From Durusdinium trenchii (taxonomy: Eukaryota > Sar > Dinophyceae > Suessiales > Symbiodiniaceae), in contig CAXAMN010029016.1 in NCBI GenBank assembly GCA_963970005.1, forward strand, positions 429,587-493,586: DNA of 64,000 nucleotides, read 5' to 3'. Every line of letters begins with the position of its first letter. Position 1 is the stretch's first letter. The notes beneath the pieces are model-generated. The model was not told the DNA's origin, did no database searches, and saw only the letters and a program-made list of their open reading frames with translations. This document shows, piece by piece, positions 35,801 to 46,917 of this stretch. Position numbers and translations under genes: made by a program.

Positions 35801-38800
35801 CTGGAACAGTTGGAGAAGGGCTTTCAGGACGGACATGCAGCAACTTGAACGTTGCTGGATCGTTGTTGGGGTTGTTTTGACTTGGCTCCAACGTTTCTGG
35901 ACGCCCCAGGTGTTCCCATGTCCGTTCAATGCATTGAGGCCATAATACATATATATATATATATATATGTATACACATGCACGTAGTTCCTGTACACTAC
36001 TATATACTGTATACATATATATTTATATGTACAGTACATATGGTTTCTGAGGCGGTCAGGTGTGACCTGTGACCCATCGGTTGCGAGATTTTTCCACAGG
36101 CAAAATGAAAGGAGTTTTTTCCACAAATCCATTGAACATTTACCACTACAGTAGTGTTTCTGGTCATCTCCATATGCATCAAGATAGATAGTTTACCCGC
36201 TATAGGGCCTTTCTATTTGAAAGGTGCATCTCCAGCAGAAACTCCTAGGAGAAGCTGCAGTCGCTGGATGGTATTCTGCAGCAGGGAGCTCCTGAACGCC
36301 AGGTGCGGATGCAGCAAGAATCTGTGTTGGAAGGGAAGGGGGATGAAAGAGGTTACTGAGGGAGCATGAAGCCAAAGGATTTTTCATCGATGTATATACT
36401 TCCTTGTGTGGCCAAGGGGGGGACATTTCAAGGATTCCCCTTTCAGATATAGACATATGGCAGATCATATTGCCATATCCCCTAGATCTACGGAGAAACT
36501 CACTGAACTGCTTCGCTTTCGTGGGAGATGAAGGAATTGAGGCTCTCCTGAGCGATGAGCCCTAGTCACACTTCGCGCCCTGTCGCCAGCTGGGACTGCG
36601 CAACCAGAACGGGCGTGTGGCTCAATGCCTGGGAGACCTCCCGGGCATTGCAACCTCTGGGTTCGGTTGTCTACGCAGCCAGGGGCAAGAGGACTCGGGG
36701 GAGTCTTCCTATGAAAAGAGACGAACCGAAGAAGCTTGGAAAAGCCTATTCCCCTAACTGCCCCAAGACCATTAAACACATGGTTGACCTGGTTGTTCTA
36801 GTCTACAACAACCCTTAGTAAAACAATGTTTGTTCGGAAAGAACCATGAACGCAATCTTGATTTGCGTCCCAGGGTCTCCAACCTAATGTTGTTCCCGGC
36901 AGCTTTCGAATGGGAACTCTTTCACAGCTGTCTGCGGGGGTGGCTGTCTTCGGCCAGGCACGTAAACTGGCGGTGGATGAGGCCAACGCAAAGCTGGGTG
37001 AAGCAGAGGAGAAGCAGAAGGAGCCGCAAAAGCGTTCATGTACGGTCAAGTGAGCTGGTTCTGGGTCACAAATGAGGTCTGTCGGTAGATGTATGCATGT
37101 GCAGCTATTCCATACATAATCCGTCTGGGTGCTGTTGAAGTCTGTGGAAGGAGGAGCTGTCCAGAAATCCTACTTGAGGTAGTGAATAGTGCAGGGAGCT
37201 CATCATTTAGTCGCAGATGGTCTATGTGGATTCTCGGGGTCTTCCAAGAGGTCTTGAATGAACCGTATATGGGGGATAGTAGGGTTTGCAGTTTTCACGG
37301 AAGGGGGTTGGCGGAGAGTGTTCACCCCGATCTCCGCTTCTAGTGGGACCGAATGCGCAGCGATCGAGTGGAGCAGCGGTCGACGGGCCAGGGCATTTTG
37401 TGAAATCAATATGGGTGTGTGTTCTCAATATGGAGACCCTCTGGCCCACTGGGTAGACTGGTCGATTTCTTTTCTTGCAGGGGGTCGAACTGGGAGATGT
37501 CCCCTACCATATATCACCAGGCTTGAAGATTCCTGGGCAGCAAAACCTGATGATGCCTCTTCCTCCAAAGCGCACCTCTGCAAGGGAATCCTGAACACTC
37601 CGGAACAAATGGTGGTGAAAGTGAATGGGCCTTGCTTCCGCAAGCGGGGGTGTTTTGCCAACATGGATCTTCTGTAAAGGGTTTGTTCGTTCAGTCCAAT
37701 CTGGGTCAAACACCGCGCCCTCCGCAAGTTGCGGGTGAGGAGTGCTCCAGCGAATTGCTGGCTGCCAAGCAGACCGTGAAAGAGGTCAGATTGGATGTTT
37801 TGATCCAAACCGCGGCGGGCGGTAGGCATGTCCAACTACGCTGGCGGTCTAGTCTAGTCCATCTTCCTGGCGCCAGAAGCGTGGTGGAAAGACACTTATG
37901 GCAAAGGTTCACTTGAGCTTCACACCTCCAAACCGTTGGCACACCTCCAGCCGGGGTGAACGCAAAGGTGTTGATGACAGGCGTGGGGGCTTTTGCTACA
38001 AGGTGGAGTGCGACTTTCTCAACCCAGTGGGTGAGAAAAGAACAGGAACAAAAAACCGCCAGGAGCTGAGGCCACCACGCATTGACTCATAAGGCCAATT
38101 CGACATGAGCTCCAAAAACCAGTGGGGTCGAACCTTCAGACCCGTCAAGTCTTCACGCTGCGAACCGCCGAGTTCCGCCGCGCGGACGCGCCGAGTTCGG
38201 TCGCGAGTTCGGAGCGACTGCGAGGCCGCGGCAGCGCTGAAAGAGGCGGAAGGCGCCGTGGCCAACTTCGAGGTGAACGTGCAGGTGGGGACGCCGCGGG
38301 CCTTGGCGGGACGCCAAGGCAGCGGAGTGGACTGACTCTGAAAGAGTCAGAAATAGGAAGCACTTTTAACCGTTCATGGCAAGTGGGGACTGCAGATTGG
38401 GTACTCCCATTACTGGAATGTTTCAATGGAGAGTAGTTCACACAAAGACTTTGCTCAATTTGTCTATTGGGGGGAAGTGATCCAGGTTGGTTTTTGTCTG
38501 GGATGGGTACCGAAGATTGGGGTATAGAAAAGGGATATGAGGCTGCTCAAGCTGGCAGGGATGGAAGAAGTACTTGGTTTCCACTGCTGATGACATGCAC
38601 ATCATTCATCTGCTTCTCTGATGTTACATAACTTCCCCACCTACGGTGTGTATTGACCAATTTGACAAGCAAAAGTACCACCGAGTAAAAACCAAGCACA
38701 GCCCATGTGTGTGTGTGTGTGTATTTTGAAAGGGAGACCGGCGCTGGCTGGGTAGACTGGTGTAATTTCCCTTCTTCCACGGGGTCGTTCAATCGCCTGG

Positions 38801-40690
38801 GAGGTTATTCTCCACACCCGGCCCATGATGTTAGTTTTAAGGCCTTGGGCCTTCGTTTCTTCCAACTCAGGCAGCCAAGGAGATCCAGGAGGAGAAGCAC
38901 CAGGAGCGCTCGATGATACCCACCCCACCCCTTTTCCGCTGCGGTTCGGCCCAGCCAGATGGAGGGACGGAGGGGACAGTTGGTCCCTTGAGGTGAAGAA
39001 AGACCAGGAACGCTACTAGTAACAAGTGCATCGCTTCTAGTAACAAGTGCCTTAACCAGGTGAGTTCCTTGAAACGCCTCAGGAACTTTCAGATTGGAGT
39101 CCCTGGTCGAAAAGCAGGTCGCGGCAGGTCGCGGCAGAAGGGACGGGCCTCCACGAGCTCCTTCGGCTCAATCCGCATGGCGAGGGGTCGGTTGAGCTTC
39201 ACTTCGGTGGATGGAGAGGCTCGATGGCACGTCTGGGACCCCCAAGTTCGGTGGTTTATAACCCCCGTGTCGGCAGTGCCATCGAACGGGGTGCCAGTGC
39301 CATCGAACCTCTGAGACCACAACTCGGACATGTTTTGAGAAGGTCCATCCAAGAATTGATTGGATTCCCGTGATGATCATCCAAATGGAGGTCTAGAGCC
39401 TCAGAGCTCCAATCCACGTGGGTGGAAGCTACACCCACATGGGTGTAGCTCGAGCCTCACGCTGCTGGCTTGTCCATGTCTGTCCATTCGATCAGCCCAA
39501 CGTCCCGACCGCGTTCGTCTCCGTGGTCCCGGTTCGTGCCGCGTTCGTCGTCTCCGTGTGGTGCCGCGGTTTCGCGCGCCAGGAGTTGATCTTCTTCGTG
39601 GACAACACGGTGAAGGGCTTCAATGACCTGAAGGACGGTTTTCCCGGTCGAGCGAGCGAGGTCAAGAGCGGAAGACGGTTCTTCACGAATCGTCACGAGG
39701 CCTCGGTACTGGTGCTCCTTCTGGTGCTCCTTCTACGGTTATTCATGTTTACCACTTTTCCAGGTGATGGGAGAAGAGATTCAAGACTGGAAGAGGGATG
39801 AACGATGAACGTGGGAGATTTGTGGATGATCTTGAACGGCTTTTGTGAGTTCAGTAAGTTTGATGAGAAGGGTCTTTTGGTTGAGAAAACAAGATGGAGT
39901 GGGAGGCACGAGTGTCACATGTCCCTTCAAGCGCTTCTTTTTGCACACTCCGTCTCATCCCATGTTTGTTCGGGGACGCGCCAGTCAAGTTGGACGCCGA
40001 AACAGGTCTTTTTGCGAAAGCATGGTCAATCACTGATTCTTACAGCTAATAAAATGTGAGAAGCCCCCTTTTGCAATTGGTGATGCAGCGCAATGTGAGA
40101 AGCTCCCTACCTACTACACCTGGTGTCGATCACATTGGGTCCCTCCCATCCCCTTCCGATGAGTGGATGTGCATGGTGGTCAGGTCTGACTCCCAGCTGC
40201 AGTGATGGTGAATGTGACAAGCTGCTACTGAGAACAGGATAGGCCAGAACAGGATACCGACTATAGAAGATGAGCTTTCCATGTAGCAACCTTCAAGATA
40301 CCTGTTGGGGAGTGTGATGCAATCCTGGAGCTTTAGCAAACCCCAGATCAGATGTCAACCCCCAGAAAATATCGGATCTATATTACATACTACGCTCGTA
40401 TATCATATATACATAGTTCAACACGGACTACGGTTTGCTTGGTGGAGGTGTCGCAGCCCCGATCTCGATCTCTCCAACATGGCAGCCATTTTGGCCCTAG
40501 CAAACCACCAGCGAGCACGGCGGGTCCGTCCTCGAAGCGGAAAAAAGACAAACCCAAGACAGGCAGCGGTCGCGTGCGAAGGGTCGTGTACGACGGGTCG
40601 TGTACGACGGGTCGTGTACGGGCGTGTGTTCGTTGGGGACCTGAGTGATGCGGCCCAGACGAAGCGGAACAGAAGTCCAAGCGGAAGTGA
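24951..40690 (+). CDS. Long coiled-coil protein, multi-exon, unrecognised
   Basis: At least 17 short plus-strand exons encode highly charged helices rich in Glu, Lys, Ala and Gln, with no globular motif that I can name. Exons: 24951-24994, 26063-26121, c.28363-28425, 31106-31204, 31615-31659, 32015-32068, 32224-c.32260, 33587-c.33634, 35113-35148, 35753-35827, 36249-36302, 36958-37020, 37740-37784, 38225-38284, 38871-38903, 39583-39633, c.40512-40562, 40659-40690. The last two join in phase (one base carried over) and end in a basic tail (DEAEQKSKRK) and TGA at 40688-40690. The 5' end is unresolved, and the first two or three exons are tied to the rest only by composition and order. The helices suggest a structural or scaffolding protein of cytoskeleton or chromatin; that is inference. 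It lies head to tail with CFAP52, 1.03 kb upstream of its start. Confidence 0.6.
29315..29475. repeat. CTG/GCTGCTGG-rich tract
   Basis: Imperfect triplets of CTG and GCT with GGC interruptions run over about 160 bases. Open frames across it (poly-Leu, poly-Ala, poly-Gln on the other strand) are artefacts of the triplet repeat. Confidence 0.85.
29523..30092. repeat. 180-base tandem repeat with palindrome in each unit
   Basis: Units start at about 29523, 29704, 29883 and 30052 (periods about 180, 180 and 168); the fourth is partial. Shared words include GCATACATAAGCGG, CTATTTCCTCAAGACACTCT and CACTACGGACGCCCTAGTGT. Each unit has the palindrome GGTAAATTTAC(C); in unit 2 it extends to a perfect 20 bases at 29716-29735 (six G, TAAATTTA, six C). 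It lies in a presumed intron or intergenic part of the coiled-coil gene. Confidence 0.93.
31106..35827 (+). CDS. Coiled-coil gene, central exons
   Basis: 31106-31204 reads ALEAEKLKVQTITNSKAAES and on to VEELGQ (GT donor). 31615-31659 reads EQLVEEVTKAQAKLK (GA donor). 32015-32068 reads EAQDHSEEKDAALKSSSQ (GC donor). 32224-c.32260 reads AVVAAKGVLVKK. 33587-c.33634 reads AELEAVFKGDFQNLKA (GC donor). 35113-35148 reads ALEPCSAKLDLE (GT donor). 35753-35827 is exactly 25 codons, VLRKKPSERAGFDTMVLEQL and on to EKGFQ (GA donor). All follow AG, most with G as the next base, and nearly all begin and end in phase 0. The heptad-like pattern of Leu/Val/Ala among Glu and Lys indicates coiled coil. Confidence 0.62.
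32791..33045. repeat. (GTA/GTG)n tract, GGTAGT hexanucleotide repeat
   Basis: About 250 bases of GTAGTG, GTAGTA and GGAGTA units. The poly-Val or poly-Thr frames across it are not genes. The same repeat chemistry recurs at 42385-42430 and 43150-43335. Confidence 0.93.
34384..34455. repeat. Two-copy tandem repeat, 36-base period
   Basis: The word CTGCAGGATCATCCAAGCAA followed by ACCTGCAA occurs at about 34384 and again 36 bases later. There is no frame. Confidence 0.85.
34591..34678. repeat. Foldback with 17-base perfect arms, dispersed family
   Basis: CCCCAATAGCAATAGCT (34591-34607) is exactly complementary to 34653-34669. An inner copy of AAGAACCCCAATA (34615-34627) also pairs with 34662-34674. 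The right-arm sequence continues as GGTTCTTACTT and matches about 62-80 in this window. Confidence 0.85.
35945..36030. repeat. (TA)n microsatellite region
   Basis: A (TA)n run at about 35947-35970 is followed by further TATA-rich sequence. Similar short (TA)n runs occur at 53605-53624 and 60163-60181. They are in introns or intergenic DNA, so I do not call them promoters. Confidence 0.8.
36249..40690 (+). CDS. Coiled-coil gene, C-terminal exons and stop
   Basis: 36249-36302 EKLQSLDGILQQGAPERQ (GT). 36958-37020 ARKLAVDEANAKLGEAEEKQ then K (GA). 37740-37784 ECSSELLAAKQTVKE (GT). 38225-38284 AAAALKEAEGAVANFEVNVQ (GT). 38871-38903 AAKEIQEEKHQ (GA). 39583-39633 ELIFFVDNTVKGFNDLK (GA). c.40512-40562 STAGPSSKRKKDKPKT plus one base (GC). 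40659-40690 completes Asp, then EAEQKSKRK and TGA. The final two exons make a Lys-rich tail that could act as a nuclear signal or bind acidic partners. Runs of phase-0 exons suggest a repeat-built protein. The acceptor of the 40512 exon is uncertain (an alternative is at 40500). Confidence 0.65.
39013..39058. repeat. CTACTAG / AACAAGTGC repeat, third site
   Basis: Two units of (G)CTTCTAGTAACAAGTGC type, clearly the family of 3340-3440 and 14568-14686. Confidence 0.7.
39427..39450. repeat. Short perfect hairpin
   Basis: AGCTACACCCA (39427-39437) and its exact complement TGGGTGTAGCT (39440-39450) are separated by two bases. It is in the intron before the 39583 exon. Confidence 0.85.
40570..40622. 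repeat. Three-copy tandem of GGGTCGTGTACGAC
   Basis: A 14-base unit is repeated about three times within the last intron of the coiled-coil gene. The frames through it give RVVYDGS-like repeats but carry no splice-supported exon. Confidence 0.8.
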
Positions 40691-41719
40691 ATGAACACTG
40701 ACCGGAGAGTGGTCCTTGCATCGAAATGGGCTTATGCCCTTGGGTTGATTCATAGAGTGTGTACAAGAGGATACCCCAAGTGTACGATGGTACCAAACCG
40801 ACTCCTCTATTCCTTCCCAAAAGGACATCACTTTAATCACTTTTTCCATTTGCTTTCTGTTGGCTTGCTTGATGCCACAGATGGCACAACTGAGTGCCCT
40901 AGTAGGACTGAGATACGGCCACAGGTGACACGACACTGACACTCTACGGGGGCTCCGGAAAGTTGACACCTCCCAAGGGTATGGCATTAGAGACAGATGT
41001 GGGTGCACTTAAATAGAAATCAGCCAGTGGTACCAGGTGGACATCACATGGAACCACCAAGAGTTTTTCCTCTAGGGAGGCGGATTCGGCCCAAAGCCAA
41101 TGGTGCCGCTTTTCAGGTTCACGGTTTGGATTTCGTTTCAATCATGTTTATGTTTGTGGCCCCTGTGACAAGCAGAATTCATGCGCAAGCAGAATTCCTT
41201 CTGGCAAAGATGTCGAAGGTAGACCTTCCTGCATCGAAGCAGCGATGACGAAAGCTCGGCTCGCTGTGGGTGCAAGCTCGACACCGCTCGACACCGTACC
41301 GAAAGAGCGATTCCACATCGCGCCCTACATAGACCCTTCCACTATGAGCAGTGGGGCACTACGTGGGGCACTCGACCAAAAGAGCACAGTTGTAACAATT
41401 CATTTTCATCCTGCCAAATGATCTTTTCATTCTCTCTTGGTGCTGAGTCGATTGCCTTTGAGCCCCAAAGGGTTTTACCCAAAGCTACACAGAGCCATGA
41501 ATTCTCTCGAACAGTGCAGAGGACCTGCATTCCACAGCCAGCCGAAAGCCACATAAGGGCCTTCTACTTTTGCATCAGTTTTTGCTTCTGGAAAGACCCA
41601 TAGTGGATTGTCGGTAGAAAGCAAAACATCGCAGGTGTTCCTCCACTGTTAAACTTGCAAAGTCCTGTCGCCACACACACAACGAAGAGCCGAATGCCAT
41701 CGCAGGCGGGGCAAACAAG
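40691..41719. other. Intergenic region upstream of CFAP52
   Basis: About 1 kb between the coiled-coil stop and the proposed CFAP52 start. I see no exon, tRNA or obvious promoter element. Any 5' untranslated region and trans-splice acceptor for CFAP52 should be here; an AG at 41704-41705, 15 bases before the ATG, could serve as the spliced-leader acceptor. Confidence 0.4.
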
Positions 41720-43262
41720 ATGCAGGAATTGGAGCTGGAATTACAGGCCTGGTCCGTTTTACACCTACACCCGCACTGACAAGACCGATCACTGGACGAC
41801 TGTGAGGTGAAGCAGACTGTGGGGCCCCTGTGGGGTTGGGTGTTTCCAGTTCCCAGATTCCGACTTTCCCTTCCCTAGCGCCTTTTTTTTAAAGAATCAG
41901 TTTTTGGGTTCCCACAATCGGATTTTGTGTTCCCTTGGTTATTTTGGGTTCCCGCAATCGGTTTTGGGGTTCCCTAGGTGATTTTGGGTTCCCTCCACGG
42001 TATTTAGGGTTCCTGCCGCTATGTCTCTTTCCTTTTGTGGTGCTTGCATCCTGTAAGCAATTGCGCTAGCAGATGGTGCCCAATGCCAAACTAGCCCCGT
42101 TAGTACTTCTAGTATTCCTTGGTCAAACTAGCTCCGTCACTACTTCTAGTATTCCTTGGTTGTGGCCCAGTCTCTTTCCTTTTGTCGCCTTTTGCCCCAT
42201 ACTTGGTCATGCCAGTTGGTCTTGGCTCAATTTGACCTTGGTCTCCCCTTTCAATCGTCTCCCCTTTCAATGCCATGCCGTCATGGGAAAATGTCGACGA
42301 GGCCCAAAAGTGTATCTTTCAACTTGCTGCGCAACATGTTCTTGCTAAATTTGTGGAACCCCCTTACCGCTGTGTGCCCACCGGAAGTAGTGGTGGTGGT
42401 GGTAGTAGTAGTAGCGGTAGTAGCAGTAGCAGTACGAGGAGCTCGAGTCGGAGTAGGAGTCGGAGTTGCACTTGTAGTTGCAATTGTTGTGGTCGTCGTC
42501 GTTGTCGCCGTCGTCGTGGTTATTGCTGTTGTTGGTGGTAAGGGCGCAGCGCCTCCCCCGCAATGCAAACAAAGTCTAGACAGCAGCTTTGTTGGAGACC
42601 AGATGTGGTTTGCTGGTTGCTTGTTCGGTCGCATGGTCCAAATTAAACAGCGGGAGGAGGTGCGGGGGAGGGCGCAGCGCCTCCCCCGCAATGCAAACAA
42701 AGTTGCGTGCAGGGTTTGTAAGGGATCGCTGTGGTTTGCTTTTTGCTTGCAGCTTTGGTGGTTGCGCCGGGCTTGCTGGTTGCTTGCTCAATTGCGTAGT
42801 CCAAATTCAAAAGCGGGAGGGGGTGCGGGGAGGGCGCAGCGCCTCCCCCGCGATGCAAACAAAGTCTAGACAGCAGCTGTGTTGGAGACCAGATGTTGTT
42901 TGCTGGTAAGGGATCGCTGTGGTTTGCTTTTTGCTTACAGCTTTGGTGGTTGCGCAGGGTTAGACCGGAGAGACCAGATGTGGTTTGCTGGTTGCTTGCT
43001 CGGTTGCGTGGCCCAAATCGAACTGCGGGCTCCTCCACAATGCAAGCAAAGTGTTCCTGCAATCGCCATGATCTTTGCCAACGTCATACAAGGCGCCTCG
43101 TTCTGGTGTCGCTTGTGGTGTTGCTGCTGCCCGGTTGCGGTTGCGGTAAGTAGAGTGGTAGTGGTAGTGGTAGTGGTAGTGGTAGTGGTAGTGGTAGTGG
43201 NNNNNNNNNNAGTGGTAGTGGTAGTGGTAGTGGTAGTGGTAGTGGTAGTGGTAGTGGTAGTG

Positions 43263-43329
<67 letters not shown>

Positions 43330-43478
43330 TGGTAGTGGTAGTGGTAGTGGTAGTGGTTGTTGTTGTTGTTGTTGTCGTCGTCGTAGTCGTCGTAGTCGTA
43401 CTCGTAGCAGTATACTAGCCGTAGTAGCAGTAGTAGTAGTCGTCATCGTCGTAGTATAGTAGTCGTAGTAGTAGTAGC

Positions 43479-43509
<31 letters not shown>

Positions 43510-43526
43510 CGACTACTACGACTACG

Positions 43527-43569
<43 letters not shown>

Positions 43570-46500
43570 GTACTGGTACTGGTACTGGTACTGGTTGTTG
43601 TTGCTGCTGTTGTACACATAGTAAGAATAGTCATGGCCGTCGTCTTCGTCGTAGTAGCAGTATTGGTTCCTTACCGTCGCAAAAACAACCCTCTTCATGA
43701 CGTTTAACCATTCAAAAAACCCTCCGCATCGATGCAAAAAGTCTCGCCTCACATAACTGACATGACCGTTGTTAGAAAAAATTCAGCCGAACGGATGCAA
43801 AAAGCCTCGCCTTACATAACCGTCGCAAACCGCGGTCGTTGTTACAAATAAAAGCCCAAATCCGTTAGCCAACCAAACGCGGGAACCGAAAATCGGTCGT
43901 GGGCACTGTCAATCGCTCCCGGGCTATGTCTTTCTCTGCCACCGGGCGCGGGAACCGAAAACACCCATGCGGGAACCCCAAAACCCTCCGGGAACCAAAA
44001 AAACCGAAGAGGGCACCGCAAAGCTTTTAGTGGGAACTGCAAAGCCGCGCCGCTGGGAACCACAAACACCCTTGGAACCGAAAACACTTTGCCGGCGGGA
44101 ACCGAAAACACCGCCGGGAACCCAAAACACCGGTGGGAACCGAAAACCGGATTCCAGGAAAAAAAGACGCTAGGGAACCGAAAGTCGGATTCCAGGAACC
44201 GAAAATACGGAGCCCCAGACTGTGCATGACTGGTCCACCATTCAGAATGGTCAACAGCCAAGGGGTCTCCTTGATGTACAAGCCTGCAGCTAGGGTGGAC
44301 AGCCACGTTCCAGCTCCATTTGCGCGTTTCGCCATTTGGGAGAGGCGAATCTGAGGAAGGTCTCAATTTCCAAAAACATCTGCCAAGTGCGTGCTGTTTT
44401 GTTGTGAAACTATTTTGGGTTGCTTCCAACCAACTAGGCCAACAGTGGCTGCAATATGTTTCAGATAAGCTTCGTTCAATCGTCAATTGGAACTCAATAT
44501 CCCAGCATGCGCATCAAAGCAGCTATATAATATATACTTCGCCATAAACCAAGCAGGCTACTGACTGAAGTAGGCTCAGTATGGCTAGACCAGAGATGTG
44601 TATTTTGCAAAAAGACGCCGCCCAGAGAAGCTCATCGTCCATTCCCCCTCCGCTTGCCAGGCTGTGATTGGCTTCAAGGGAACGGTGCAGTCCAGCCTCA
44701 TCCTACACCCAGATCAGGAGTGCTCCGGTTCCGGCAGCAGCGGAGTTCGGTCCTTTTGGCTCTCGCGAGTTCGGCGCGAGGTCGGTCCAGTTTTGGGGCA
44801 GAAGCGGACGTAAAGGTCATGTTTGCTTACCCAAAGGGGTGAAACTTTGGGTGACATTGCTGAAGCAAGACATTTCTAGCAGCTGAGATCGATACTTCTT
44901 CGACGTGAAGCCAGATGACCTGAGCCATGACCTGAGCTTTGGTCGTTGGCTCTGGGCACCCAGTTCGACCCTTCCCCAAGGAAAAAACTCCTGAAGTTCG
45001 TCCAGGCAACTCTCTAATTATTCCCAGTCGATGGCCACACATTGCTGACACTGCAGAGTGGGATCACCTACCGCCAGTCAACCTCCCGCATGAAAAGAAA
45101 CGCAAAAACAACACATACGCCGCGTGCGCGGTGATCTTGAACCCTTTTTCAGGAGCATTTGATCTTTCCCTTGGGCTGCACTGCTGCTTGGCAGCGTCAG
45201 TTGAAGTGATTGAAGATTGCTGAAGAAGAACCATGTTGGTTGGCTGTTGATGAGTATATCCTCGACCATCAACAGTCAACAAATTGGTGGATTGGATAGA
45301 GATTGGTGGTTACGTAAAGACCCACATTTTCACATGGAACAGTAGATAACCGCTATGACTCATTTAGACATATTTCGACTCTAGACCAAGATTTGTGAAC
45401 ATCGCTGGGCGTTTCTTTGGTTCGTTCTATTCCAGTGAGGGGCACGGGTGTTTTTATTCTTTTTTGTTCTATGCAACAGGTTTGTTCGGTGAGCAGCTGG
45501 GGTGATCTCCCTAAGGCCGGCACAGCTGAGGCACTTTGCCACAAACGGATGTTTTGGGATGCACTTCTTCAACAAACGGTCATCATGGGGGTCGTACGAA
45601 TTGGTGCTTTCCAGTATGCCCCTTTGGAGTTCTGTTTTTTCTTTTTTTGCTGTCTCGGACCGCTCGATCCACCGCTGGGAAGCCGCTCGATCGAGATCGA
45701 CCGGCGGGGGAACCATGCTGGAGCGCTCTTCGGGTCACCGTCAGGTGGTCCTGCGAAACCTCATCAAGCGTACCCAGGCGCCGGGAGGCCCAGCGAAGCC
45801 GAGCTCCAAAAAGGTGGAAGTGGAGGTGGAAGTGGAGAGTCGAGCTTTCGGCTGGGAGGGTTGTAGTAACCCTGAAGGGTATTTATACGGATATTAGTCT
45901 TTATGATATTTTATGATTGTATGACCAAAGAAGAGGCATTTTGAGGAGGTAGATGGTATGAACTCGTCGAACGTGCTGGTTGGGGCATGCGAGCATGTTC
46001 ATTTGTTTGTTGGCCACTTGGGAAGTTGTTTTGCGTTCAGAGACTGCAAGCTTTGCGACTTACTCGATCGGACTTCACCTGATAGCTGACTTTAAAAGAA
46101 GATCAGGCTGCAACGTTACGACCCCAACAACAACGACCTTCCAGCATTCACATGATTTTTTGGGCAGTCTCATTTTCTCCTGATTCGGTTCCAGTGTGTC
46201 GCCTCTGGGAGAAAGTGTGAGCTCTCGGGCGGGCGCGCGATCGCGCGCGCGTTTCTCGTGCGCCCCAGGTTTTTGCAGGGCCATGATAACCAGGCGCGTT
46301 CATGCGCGTTCTGATACGCCGGTTTTGTTGGAAGATCTACTTGCCTTCGTTGTATCTTAAGAGTGTAGACCGGTTTGATAAGGTGAGATTGGCTCCAAAT
46401 GGCTCACGGCTCCGGCTCCAAAAGGTGGGTGTTCTTATGCAAGTGCTTGTCCTTTTCATGCACACGTGATACCTCCAGAGACTTGCAGCAGCTTGAGAAG

Positions 46501-46917
46501 CAGCTGACACGGGAACTTGAGACGTTTTTCGCAACCAGCAACCTCGCGCCGAACTCGACAGCAGGTGAATTGCATCACCGCCCGGGGACCTGCGACGATG
46601 ACGAACACACCCGGTGGACGATGCGAAGTTTTTTCAGATGTGCGAATGTCGGCGGAAAGAGGTTGAATATTAGAATGAAAGGAAGACACAGATTGGAACA
46701 CTCGAGATTTCCAACATGTTTTTTTCCACTTCACAAGAATTTCTATTTCCATACTTCCTTCCTCTTTCAGATCATCCTCCACCTGAAAAAAAAAGAACCA
46801 CTTGGAGACCGAAACACGTTGGGAGGCCGACGTTCTCGTCGCAACGTCACGCGCGCCTTTCGTGTTGCCGAGAACCGCCGCCTGAGGTCTCCAAGTCGGG
46901 GAAGCTCTTGGCCTCAG
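41720..46917 (+). CDS. CFAP52: CFAP52 exons 1-6 (N-terminus and first blade)
   Basis: 41720-41746 is MQELELELQ with GC donor; the start is chosen because human CFAP52 has AELELDAVIGF at this point. 44661-44717 is AVIGFKGTVQSSLILHPDQ. 45745-45779 is VVLRNLIKRTQ plus two bases (GC donor). 46269-46293 (25 bases) completes Ala, then FLQGHDNQ (GC). 46565-46579 (15 bases) is VNCIT (GC). 46887-46917 is VSKSGKLLAS plus one base (GA donor). Joined, these read FLQGHDNQVNCITVSKSG, the same length as the family's FLQGHGNNVSCLAISRSG. Intron 1 (41747-44660) is the largest and is filled with repeats. Confidence 0.88.

Noticed and set aside
42156..43446. Several overlapping long frames on both strands
   Set aside because: They run through a tandem repeat and triplet tracts inside CFAP52 intron 1, and one spans the run of N.
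43842..44486. 214-residue minus-strand frame with repeated FGSR/FSVP-like words
   Set aside because: The repeats come from the GGGAACC DNA repeat; no domain and wrong strand for the region.
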